The notes under the pieces are model-generated. The model saw only the letters and a list, made by a program, of their open reading frames with translations. It was not told where the DNA came from and searched no databases. The position numbers and the translations under genes are program-made. A DNA stretch of 33,853 nt from an uncultured Gemmatimonadota bacterium (lineage in GTDB: Bacteria; Gemmatimonadota; Gemmatimonadetes; Gemmatimonadales; Gemmatimonadaceae), in assembly GCA_946478895.1 (NCBI GenBank), contig CAMLDY010000019.1, positions 1-33,853 on the forward strand, in the 5' to 3' direction. Positions 23,533-31,672 of this stretch are shown here, piece by piece; within the stretch, counting starts at the first letter, position 1; each line of letters begins with the position of its first letter.

Positions 23533-26500
23533 ATGAAACGCCTTCTGTTCCTCCTGGCCGTTCTGCTTTCAGCTACGAGCAGCCAGGCCTCCAGCCAACA
23601 GCTCGACGTCATCCGCGGCCAGATCCTCGGCCCCGACTCCAAGCCCGTCGAAGACGCCAAAGTCACCGCCACCTCGCTGTCCGGCAACGTCAATCGCAGC
23701 GCGCGCACCGACAAGAACGGACGCTACACCATCACCTTCCCGGGCGGCGAAGGCGACTACTTCGTGGAAGTCTCGGCGATCGGCTACGCGCCACGCCGTT
23801 TCGAGGTCAAGCGCACCGCCGACCAGGAGATCCTTGTCGCCGACGCGCGGCTCCAGTCGGCAGCGGGGCAGCTCGATACCGTACGAATCGCGGGCCGTCG
23901 TGACCGTCCCGAGCGCAACGACGCCACCCCGGACATCAGCGGCAGCGAACGACCGATCGACAACAGCGCGGTCCCCGCCGACCAGCAGGGCGACATCGCG
24001 TCGATGGCGGCGTCGCTCCCGGGCGTAAACCTCGTCCCCGGCCAGGACGGCGATCCGTCGGGCTTTTCAGTGCTCGGACTTTCCCCGGACCAGAACAACA
24101 CCACTCTCAACGGCCTAAACTTCGGCGGCTCCAATCTGCCGCGCGACGCCAACGTCAGCACTTCATTGGTGACGACTCCGTACGACGTGTCACGCGGCGG
24201 CTTCAGCGGCGCTCAATTCCAGATTCGCGGCAGGCCCGGCTCCAACTACATCACCCGGACGATGAGCCTCAACGTCGATGCGCCGCAGATGCAGTGGACC
24301 GACCGCGCCGCGCGCAGTCTCGGCCAGCAGTACAGCAATCTCTCGGTCGGCGGACTCCTCGCCGGCCCGATCAGGCAGGACGCATCGTTCTACAACTTCG
24401 CCTATCAGCTTGGACGCCGCTCCAACGACCTCCGGTCTCTGCTGAATACCGATGCCATCGGATTGCAAACCTCCGGCATCGCCCCCGATTCGGTGACGCG
24501 ACTGCTTTCGATCCTGCAGGGACTCGGCGTTCCCATCGCGACCAGCAGGCTGCCGAGCAGCAAGCTCGGCGAACAGGGATCGGTGTACGGCGCCTTCGAC
24601 TTCACTCCGCCGTCGTCGTCGAGCGGTCAGTCGTTCAACATCTCCTACAACGGCAACTGGAATCAGCAGACCCCCGCATCCCAGCTCACCAGCGAGCTTC
24701 CCGCCCACAGCGGCGATCGCACCAACTGGAACGCCGGACTCCAGGCGCGCCACACCAATTACTTCGGCGTCGGTGTTCTCAGCGAGACTTCGCTCGGCCT
24801 GAGTCGCTCGCGCAACTACGGCTCGCCTTATCTCGACTTGCCAAGCGGCACCGTGCGCATCGGCTCGACGTTCCCGGACGGCACGAGCAGCATCAAGAAC
24901 GTGTCGTTCGGCGGCAGCTCCAGCATGAACACCAGCCAGACCAGCACCGGCACCGAGCTCACCAACCAGCTGTCGTGGTTCAGCGCCAGCAACAAGCACC
25001 GCATCAAGTTCACCAGCGAGCTTCGCCGGGACGCATTCACACAAAATCAGCAGATCAACACCCTTGGCTCCTTCACCTTCAATTCGCTGGCCGAGCTCGA
25101 GGCGCAGCAACCGTCGTCGTTCAGCAGGCAATTGTCGCCGCGCATCCGGAGCGGCAGTCAGTTCATCGGCGGACTGTCGCTCGGCGATTCGTACCGGAGA
25201 ACCGACAACCTGCAGATCCAGTACGGCCTCCGACTCGACGGCAATCATTTCTCGGCGAAGCCGACCTTCAACCCCGATCTCGAGAGCGTTTTCGGCGAGC
25301 GCAACGATCGCGCGCCGAATCACGTCTACGTGAGTCCGCGCGTCGGGTTCTCCTGGAGTTACGGAACCGCGCCGCAGATCGAGGGTTTTCTGGGTGCCGT
25401 ACGCGGCCCCCGAGCCGTGGTGCGCGGCGGCATCGGGCTCTTTCAGAACACGCCGAACACATCGCTGATCAGCGGCGCGATCGACAACACCGGACTCGCG
25501 ACCGCGCTGCAGCAGGTCCTCTGCGCCGGTCCGGCGACGCCGCCTCCCGACTGGGCGGCCTACGGAACGGATCCCTCGACGATTCCATCGCAGTGCGCCG
25601 ACGGTAGCGTCTTCGCCAGCACCGTGCCCAACGTCACCTTCTTCTCGAAGGACTACGAGGCGCCGAGGAGCCTGCGCTCGAACCTCAATTGGAGCGGACC
25701 GATTCTGAGCAATCGGTTCTCCGCCAACGTCGAGGCGACTTACTCGCGCAACATGAACCAGTCGAGCATCGTCGATCTGAACTTCCGTCCGACGGTGGGA
25801 TTCACCCTGCCCGACGAGTTGCAGCGACCCGTCTTCGTCCAGACCACCAGCATTGCTCCGACCACCGGCTCGATTGCATCGGGCGATGCGCGGGTGAGCC
25901 CGCTGTTCTCGCGGGTGACCGAGCTCCGCTCCGATCTGAAGTCCGACAGCCGGCAGCTGCGATTCAGCCTCTTTCCATCGAGCTTCAACAGCAAGTTCAA
26001 CTGGTCGCTGTCGTACGTGTACTCGAACCTGCGTGAGCAGGTCCGCGGCTTCACCAACACGGTCGGCAATCCACTCGATGTGGAATGGGCGCGCTCGGGA
26101 TTCGATTCACGGCATCAGATTCAGTACAGCTTCGGCTACAACTTCTTCGACGCCGTGCGCGTCAACTGGTTCGGCAGCTTCAGATCCGGGTTGCCGTACA
26201 CCCCGATGGTACAGGGCGACATCAACGGCGACGGCTACGCCAACGACCGCGCGTTCGTCTACGATCCAAACACCACCGCTGACCCGGCGCTTGCTTCCGC
26301 GATGCAAACGCTGCTCAACAGCGCGACCGGCGGCGCCCGCGACTGCCTGCTGAAGCAGCGCGGCCAGCTCGCCGAGCGCAACAGCTGCGAAGGTCCGTGG
26401 ACATCGCAGGCGACGATGTCGGTGTCGTTCAATCCGCTCAAATTCAGACTGCCGCAGCGCGCGACGTTGTCGTTCCAGATCGGGAACCCGCTCGGCGCCG

Positions 26501-27255
26501 CGGACCTGCTGCTGCATGGGAACGACAAGCTGCGCGGCTGGGGACAGTTCTCGTTCCCCGATCCGAACCTGCTGGCGGTGCGCGGCTTCGACCCGGCGAC
26601 CAGGCGCTACACCTACGACGTCAATCAGAGATTCGGATCTACGCTTCCAGCGCTCACCGCTGTGAGAGCGCCTGTCACTGTAACTGCAGTAATGCGCTTC
26701 GACCTCGGACCGACGCGCGAGCGGCAGGCGCTCACTCAGCAGCTCGATCGCGGCAGAACCCTGAAAGGCAACAAGGCGCCCGAGCCAATGCTGCGCGCGA
26801 TGTACGGCACGGGCGGAATCCCGAATCCGCTCTCCACCATTCTGCGGCAGGCCGACACGCTCGGACTGACCGGCCCACAGGCAGACAGCATCGCGACGAT
26901 GAATCGGCGCTACGTCGTCAGCCTTGACTCGATCTGGGCGCCGGTGGCGAAGTATCTCGCCGCGCTGCCGGACAACTACGACAAGGACGAGGCCTACGCG
27001 CGATATCGTCGCGCGCGCGAAGCGTCGATCGACATGCTCATCAGGCTCGTGCCGGCGATCAAGTCGGTGATCACCCCTGGCCAGCGTCGCAAGCTGCCAC
27101 CGCTCGTCGCCAGCTATCTCGACACTCGCTACCTCGCCTCGATCCGGTCGGGCACCGCCGGTGCCGGTAACGGCATGATGATGTTTCCCGGCGGCATGAT
27201 GGCGATGCCGGCGGGCGGTGGCGGCGGCAGACAAGTCATTATCATCAGAGATTGA
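23533..27255 (+). CDS. TonB-dependent receptor, Oar-like, with C-terminal helical extension
   Basis: A 1240-residue outer-membrane protein. The signal peptide is MKRLLFLLAVLLSATSSQAS; the frame extends upstream to 23368 but that part is the hairpin repeat. Residues about 25-107 form a carboxypeptidase-regulatory-like beta-sandwich (VIRGQILGPDSKPVEDAKV, DKNGRYTITFPGG). A plug-like domain (about 140-265) contains SLPGVNLVPGQDGDPSGFSV, then a large beta-barrel to about 1060. This is the SusC/Oar-type layout for uptake of large substrates or surface adhesion. Beyond the barrel is a tail of about 174 residues (1067-1240), helical, with LTGPQADSIATM (1112) and ITPGQRRKLPP (1180), ending Met/Gly-rich. 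The propeller gene follows 38 bp later. The substrate is unknown. Confidence 0.92.
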   Translation: MKRLLFLLAVLLSATSSQASSQQLDVIRGQILGPDSKPVEDAKVTATSLSGNVNRSARTDKNGRYTITFPGGEGDYFVEVSAIGYAPRRFEVKRTADQEILVADARLQSAAGQLDTVRIAGRRDRPERNDATPDISGSERPIDNSAVPADQQGDIASMAASLPGVNLVPGQDGDPSGFSVLGLSPDQNNTTLNGLNFGGSNLPRDANVSTSLVTTPYDVSRGGFSGAQFQIRGRPGSNYITRTMSLNVDAPQMQWTDRAARSLGQQYSNLSVGGLLAGPIRQDASFYNFAYQLGRRSNDLRSLLNTDAIGLQTSGIAPDSVTRLLSILQGLGVPIATSRLPSSKLGEQGSVYGAFDFTPPSSSSGQSFNISYNGNWNQQTPASQLTSELPAHSGDRTNWNAGLQARHTNYFGVGVLSETSLGLSRSRNYGSPYLDLPSGTVRIGSTFPDGTSSIKNVSFGGSSSMNTSQTSTGTELTNQLSWFSASNKHRIKFTSELRRDAFTQNQQINTLGSFTFNSLAELEAQQPSSFSRQLSPRIRSGSQFIGGLSLGDSYRRTDNLQIQYGLRLDGNHFSAKPTFNPDLESVFGERNDRAPNHVYVSPRVGFSWSYGTAPQIEGFLGAVRGPRAVVRGGIGLFQNTPNTSLISGAIDNTGLATALQQVLCAGPATPPPDWAAYGTDPSTIPSQCADGSVFASTVPNVTFFSKDYEAPRSLRSNLNWSGPILSNRFSANVEATYSRNMNQSSIVDLNFRPTVGFTLPDELQRPVFVQTTSIAPTTGSIASGDARVSPLFSRVTELRSDLKSDSRQLRFSLFPSSFNSKFNWSLSYVYSNLREQVRGFTNTVGNPLDVEWARSGFDSRHQIQYSFGYNFFDAVRVNWFGSFRSGLPYTPMVQGDINGDGYANDRAFVYDPNTTADPALASAMQTLLNSATGGARDCLLKQRGQLAERNSCEGPWTSQATMSVSFNPLKFRLPQRATLSFQIGNPLGAADLLLHGNDKLRGWGQFSFPDPNLLAVRGFDPATRRYTYDVNQRFGSTLPALTAVRAPVTVTAVMRFDLGPTRERQALTQQLDRGRTLKGNKAPEPMLRAMYGTGGIPNPLSTILRQADTLGLTGPQADSIATMNRRYVVSLDSIWAPVAKYLAALPDNYDKDEAYARYRRAREASIDMLIRLVPAIKSVITPGQRRKLPPLVASYLDTRYLASIRSGTAGAGNGMMMFPGGMMAMPAGGGGGRQVIIIRD

Positions 27256-27293
27256 GCCGCTCGCTCGCAGAATCGAACTTGGGAGTCCAACTC

Positions 27294-28655
27294 GTGAAAA
27301 CTCTAGGTCTCACAATCGCGCTGGCGACGGCCAGCGTTGCAGCCGCGGCGCAGTCGTCGCTGCCGCCAATTCGCCAGCTGGGTCCCGTGACCGCGGTCAC
27401 CAAAGACTCGCTCGGCGCGATCTCGACGGTCCGACAGCTGAGCGACGGCCGCGTGCTCGTCAACGACATCATTGGCCGCCGCGTGCTGCTGTTCGATTCG
27501 ACGCTGGCCAATGAGACCGTTGTCGCCGACACCACCAGCGCGACGGCGAATGCGTACGGCACGCGACCGGGCGGACTCATCGCGTATAAAGGCGATTCGA
27601 CTTTGTTCATCGATCCCGCATCGCTGTCGATGCTGCTGATCGATCCGGCCGGCAAGATCGCGCGGGTGATGTCGGCTCCACGTGCGCAGGACGTCGGATT
27701 CCTGATCGGCGGACCATTCGGCACGCCGGGCTTCGATCCGCAGGGACGACTCGTGTACCGCGCGCCGCCGGACTTTCGCGCCATGGCCGGCGCGTTTCGT
27801 GGAGGAGCTGGCGGAGCTCCGCCAACACCGCCCGACTCCGCCGCGATCGTGCGGTTCGATCTGGCGACGCGGAAGCTCGACACCGTCACGTTCTTCAAGA
27901 CGCCGAAAATCAATCTCACTATCACGCAGGCGCCGAACGGCGGCGGCGTGCGCGTGCAGTCCACGATCAACCCAATGCCGCAGGGCGACGACTGGACGCT
28001 GCTGCCCGACGGTACCATCGCGATCGTGCGCAATCGCGATTTCCATGTCGATTGGCTCGACGCGAACGGTAAGATGACGTCGACGGCCAAGATCCCATTC
28101 GAGTGGGAGCGTCTCACCGACGAGCAGAAGGTCGCGTTTGTCGACTCCGCCAGGACGGCGATCGAGAAGCTTCGTGCTTCCGGGCAGTTGGGTTTCGGCG
28201 GGAATCAGGTCGTGACCCGCACGACGACCGAAGGCGGAGCGAGCGGCACCGCGACGCCTGCACCTGGCGCTGCGCGTACACCGGGAGCTAGCGCGGCCCC
28301 GAGTGGCGGCGGAGCGAACACGACGACCACTGTCACCGCCGTCGGGCCCGGCGGTGCCGCGAACATCCAACTCGCGCCGATCAACATGGTCTCGCCGAGT
28401 GAGCTGCCCGACTATCGGCCCGCGTTTACTCCCGGCTCGACCCGCGCCGATGCCGCGGGCAATCTGTGGATTCGCACCAGCCAATCAGTCGATGGCCGGC
28501 CGGTCTACGACGTCGTCAATCGCAGCGGCGAGCTGATCGATCGCGTCCAGATCCCCGCCAACCGCGTCATCATCGGGTTCGGGGCGGGCGGGACGGTGTA
28601 CCTCGCGGTGAGGGACGGAACCGTCGCGCATCTGGAGAAGGCGCGCGTTCGGTAA
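27294..28655 (+). CDS. Secreted beta-propeller-like protein paired with the TonB receptor
   Basis: A 453-residue exported protein. I chose GTG 27294 because GGGAG lies 8-9 bases upstream and it begins a good signal peptide (MKTLGLTIALATASVAAAAQ); the TTG at 27252 is an alternative. The body has repeated four-strand units such as AISTVRQLSDGRVLVNDIIG, FDPQGRLVYRA, DDWTLLPDGTIAIVRNRDFH, DAAGNLWIRTSQ and GAGGTVYLAVRDG, resembling NHL or six-bladed propeller proteins. A Gly/Ala/Thr/Pro-rich low-complexity insert lies at about residues 315-355. It is 38 bp downstream of the receptor and probably a periplasmic or surface partner, perhaps in substrate capture. No catalytic motif is seen. Confidence 0.85.
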   Translation: MKTLGLTIALATASVAAAAQSSLPPIRQLGPVTAVTKDSLGAISTVRQLSDGRVLVNDIIGRRVLLFDSTLANETVVADTTSATANAYGTRPGGLIAYKGDSTLFIDPASLSMLLIDPAGKIARVMSAPRAQDVGFLIGGPFGTPGFDPQGRLVYRAPPDFRAMAGAFRGGAGGAPPTPPDSAAIVRFDLATRKLDTVTFFKTPKINLTITQAPNGGGVRVQSTINPMPQGDDWTLLPDGTIAIVRNRDFHVDWLDANGKMTSTAKIPFEWERLTDEQKVAFVDSARTAIEKLRASGQLGFGGNQVVTRTTTEGGASGTATPAPGAARTPGASAAPSGGGANTTTTVTAVGPGGAANIQLAPINMVSPSELPDYRPAFTPGSTRADAAGNLWIRTSQSVDGRPVYDVVNRSGELIDRVQIPANRVIIGFGAGGTVYLAVRDGTVAHLEKARVR

Positions 28656-28656
28656 T

Positions 28657-28975
28657 TCTCGGATTCTGAGACGTTTTCGCTTCGGCTGCCACCGCTCGTA
28701 CGTAAGCGGGCAGCCGCAAGCCTGACAGCTGCTACGCCGACAGCTCTAGGGAAGCTTCGCGTCTCGTCGTTTGGGTCCGCAATTGGAATGGCGATAAGAC
28801 CCATGCGTGCTGTGCTCCCCGCAGCAAGCTGACTACGCTTAAAGCTCCCCGCTTTTGTTTTGTGGATGCAAGTCGAAGCGCCCCGATCGATTCCCCGAGG
28901 AAAGCTGTTGGCGTAGCAGCTGTAAAACTTGCGGCCGCCCGCTTCAGTACTGTTAGACGTCGGCCGGAGCGCCGA
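28657..28975. repeat. Long hairpin repeat, copy B (downstream of the propeller gene)
   Basis: About 319 bp, same family as copy A. GGGCAGCCGCAAG near 28708 pairs with CTTGCGGCCGCCC near 28928-28940, and ACAGCTGCTACGCC pairs with GGCGTAGCAGCTGT. Versus copy A the left 110 bp and right 70 bp are readily aligned, but B has about 90 extra bases in the loop side, including a second right-end-like segment (GATGCAAGTCGAAGCGCC at about 28865). It fills the 297-bp gap between two convergent genes, and the GMC oxidoreductase stop codon at 28953 lies inside its right arm. Confidence 0.88.
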
Positions 28976-30953
28976 GATCTGTCCGCCGCCGTAATCCACG
29001 AGCGATCTTGCGAGCGAGCGCCATGATCGTAACCATCGGATTCACCCCCGACGATGCCGGGAACAGGCTGGCGTCTGCCACGTAAGCGCCTTCGAGTCCG
29101 AAAACGGCTCCGCGCTCATCACACACCGCGTCGCGCGGGGTCTTTCCGATCCGACAGGTTCCCATCTGGTGCGCACTGAAGAGCGGCAGCCGGTTGGGCG
29201 CGGTCGATGCCCGTTCGATCCGCTGACAGAACTCTCCGATCGCCTCACCGCCCTCCCGTTCCCAAAGCATCCGCCGCGAGTGAAGCGTCAGAATTCGATC
29301 GGCGCCCGCGGCGTGATGGATTCTCGCCACCACCGTCATTCCATGCCTTATCAATCGCTTTTCCTGACGGCCGAGTCTATAGTCAAAGTACGGCTCGCCC
29401 TTATTGGTGACGCGCACTCGGCCGGCGCTGAAGTCGCGCGTCAACACGATGAACGGCGCCATGTTTCGCGCGCGCTGCATCTCGTGCCGGTGTTCGCGCG
29501 CGCCCGCCCACGGAATCCCGACGGCGAGCAGTCCCGGATGGGTCGGCGCCGCCTCGATCCTGTAACCGTAATTGCCGACCAGATGACTGAATTGGTCGCA
29601 GACGATCGTCTGCGGTGGTCCTTTCCACGGCTCGACGTCCTCCTGGTAAACGCCGAGCAAGGCCACGGTCGGGTGCAGAAAGAGATGCTCGCCGAGGTGC
29701 GGCGAGCGATGCCCCGAACGCATCAGGAGCGCCGGAGTCTCGAGCGCGCCCGCGGCCAGGACGACTCTTCCCGCGCGAACCGAAACGGTGCGACTGCCGG
29801 CGGAGTCGGTGTAGATCCCTTCGACACCGGTGACTTTGCCGCCACTCTGCACCAGCATCCTGGCAGAGAATCCAGCGATCACCCGCGCTCCGGAGCGCAG
29901 AGCGTCGGATAGAAACGTCGCCGCCGCGCTCTGCTTGCCGCCGACGCGACAACCGAACATGCAGTTCCCGCACTGCGAGATGTCGCAGCCGAGTGCGTTG
30001 CGATTGATGGCGCTCCACCGATAGCCGAGGGCCTGAGCGCCCCGGCTGATCGCCGAATTGTTGGGATTGACCTCGCTCTCGTCCGTCGACGCCGCGATCC
30101 GCTGCCACACCGCGTCGAGCGATTCCGTGAACGCTTCTCCCGTGAAAAAATCGCAGCCCGATCGGTCTGCCCATTCCGCGCGGACTTCGTCCGGGGTGCG
30201 AAAGCACGACTGCCAGTTGACGGTCGTCCCTCCACCGATCGCGGAGCCCGCGAGCAGCGACATGCTGAGATCTCGCGTCCCAGCGAGCCCCCCTTCGCGA
30301 AAGAGCTCCCGCATTCCGACGAGCTCGTGCTGATCGAAATCGTCGCCGCTCCAGCCACTACCCGACTCTAGTACGACGACATCCTGCCCATCCGCCGCGA
30401 GCTCCGCGGCGACCACGCTGCCCGCCGCCCCCGACCCGACGACACAGACGTCGCATTCGATTCTCGACGCGATGTCGCTGACCCTCGCAACCGGGATCCT
30501 CGGCGCCGTCGCCTTCGGATTGAGCTTCGGGTCGTAGCCGACAGAGAGCAACAAGGCATCTGACTCCGGCGTGCCATCCGCCGCGTAGGTGTGCAGCATC
30601 ACCAGACTGCGCGCGCCCTGGTACGCGGTGCGCAGCTGGGACAGGGCACTCCGCGCGAGACGCAGGAGGACCCGCTCCCGGGCGGACAGCGAAAGTCGGG
30701 AGAACGGCTTCGCCCGCGCGACCAGCGATGCAATGAAGACCGGGTTCTCGAGCAGCGCGAGGAACAGCCGAAATGCCGATCGCTTGCTGGAGTCGATCCG
30801 ATCCAGAGCCTGGGCGACCTTTTCGGCCACCCCCATGTCGCGTGCCGAAATGCTGAACAGCGCCGGATCCTCGCCCGCCTCGAAGGCGAGGGAAGGGACG
30901 AAGGTATCACACAGCGCCTCGAGGGCGTCGGTCTCGCGTTTGGTCAGGTCCAT
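28953..30953 (-). CDS. GMC-family FAD-dependent oxidoreductase
   Basis: A 666-residue flavoprotein of the glucose-methanol-choline family. Residues 1-150 form a helical N-terminal domain (LTKRETDALEALCDTFVPS) like gluconate 2-dehydrogenase subunit 3, fused to the oxidoreductase. The FAD site is VVGSGAAGSVVAAELA (171-186) with SAIGGGTTVNW (237-247). A Cys-rich segment CDISQCGNCMFGC (C323, C328, C331, C335) is seen in long-chain alcohol oxidase-like members. The C-terminal catalytic His and Asn are in HQMGTCRIG (His595) and SGVNPMVTIMA (Asn638). It is likely an alcohol or sterol/sugar dehydrogenase; the substrate is not identifiable. Start ATG 30953 is preferred to 30989. Its last residues and TAA stop lie in hairpin copy B. 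Confidence 0.92.
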   Translation of the reverse strand: MDLTKRETDALEALCDTFVPSLAFEAGEDPALFSISARDMGVAEKVAQALDRIDSSKRSAFRLFLALLENPVFIASLVARAKPFSRLSLSARERVLLRLARSALSQLRTAYQGARSLVMLHTYAADGTPESDALLLSVGYDPKLNPKATAPRIPVARVSDIASRIECDVCVVGSGAAGSVVAAELAADGQDVVVLESGSGWSGDDFDQHELVGMRELFREGGLAGTRDLSMSLLAGSAIGGGTTVNWQSCFRTPDEVRAEWADRSGCDFFTGEAFTESLDAVWQRIAASTDESEVNPNNSAISRGAQALGYRWSAINRNALGCDISQCGNCMFGCRVGGKQSAAATFLSDALRSGARVIAGFSARMLVQSGGKVTGVEGIYTDSAGSRTVSVRAGRVVLAAGALETPALLMRSGHRSPHLGEHLFLHPTVALLGVYQEDVEPWKGPPQTIVCDQFSHLVGNYGYRIEAAPTHPGLLAVGIPWAGAREHRHEMQRARNMAPFIVLTRDFSAGRVRVTNKGEPYFDYRLGRQEKRLIRHGMTVVARIHHAAGADRILTLHSRRMLWEREGGEAIGEFCQRIERASTAPNRLPLFSAHQMGTCRIGKTPRDAVCDERGAVFGLEGAYVADASLFPASSGVNPMVTIMALARKIARGLRRRTDLGAPADV

Positions 30954-31000
30954 TGAGGCCGCGGTTCGCGCTGCCCTCAAGCTATCCATCCGCGGCAGAC

Positions 31001-31672
31001 TTGCTATCCCGGCGCGGAAGCAGAAAATTTTGCTCCCACGACGAGGAGGCTTTTCTGGCAGGGTACGACTTCACGACCAGGGTACGCGGTGCCCTGATCA
31101 AGGCGCGCGATGAAGCGCATCGGCGCAATCACGAGTACGTCGGCACCGAGCACCTTCTCCTCGGCCTCCTCGCCGAGGACGATGCTCTCGTCATGGACGT
31201 GTTCGAGAACCTCGGAGTCCGACCCATCGATGTGCAGGCGACCGTCGCCGGCTACCTCACCGACGGTCCGCCGCCCGCGCGATCGAGAATCCACGATTTG
31301 CCGTACACGGCGCGCGCGAGGGTGGTGCTCGATCAGGCGATCGCCACCGCCCACGAATTCGGCGACGGCTACGTCGGCACCCAGCATCTTCTGCTTGGAT
31401 TGGTCCGTGAGCGAACCGGCCTCGCCGCAACGGCGCTCACGGCGGCTGGCCTCACCGAGCCGGTCTTACGGCGCGAGATCGTTCGGCTGTTGCAGGGAGA
31501 AGGTGTGGCGGCCGCGCTCGACATCGACGGCACCGATCAGCGTCGCGAAACCCAGGTGCCGCTCAGCATCGCCGTCGAAGTTCGTTATGAGGACGGCTCC
31601 CTCGCGAAGAAGATCTTCACATCGCCCGATGCAGCGATCGGCTTCCTCCGCGACAAGTCAGCGACCGGCTAG
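31001..31672 (+). CDS. Stand-alone Clp N-terminal-domain protein
   Basis: A protein of 205-223 residues made of the double-repeat N domain of ClpA/ClpC chaperones without any AAA+ ATPase domain. The repeats are clear: YDFTTRVRGALIKARDEA with EYVGTEHLLLGLL, then YTARARVVLDQAIATA with GYVGTQHLLLGLV. A 65-residue C-terminal region follows (VPLSIAVEVRYEDGSLAKKIF), unrecognised. Such proteins may act as adaptors or decoys for Clp proteases (inference). The start is uncertain: TTG 31001 is the nearest ordinary start, but a strong GAGGAGG at 31043-31049 sits five bases before CTG 31055, which opens AGYDFTTRV, the natural domain start. TTG 30953 would leave no space for divergent promoters. Its TAG stop overlaps that of the permease gene. 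Confidence 0.85.
   Translation: MLSRRGSRKFCSHDEEAFLAGYDFTTRVRGALIKARDEAHRRNHEYVGTEHLLLGLLAEDDALVMDVFENLGVRPIDVQATVAGYLTDGPPPARSRIHDLPYTARARVVLDQAIATAHEFGDGYVGTQHLLLGLVRERTGLAATALTAAGLTEPVLRREIVRLLQGEGVAAALDIDGTDQRRETQVPLSIAVEVRYEDGSLAKKIFTSPDAAIGFLRDKSATG

Noticed and set aside
24190..27234. Long minus-strand open frames (about 375 codons each) opposite the TonB receptor gene
   Set aside because: Shadow composition (Arg/Ala/Glu/Val repeats) and no recognisable domains; the plus-strand receptor is well supported.
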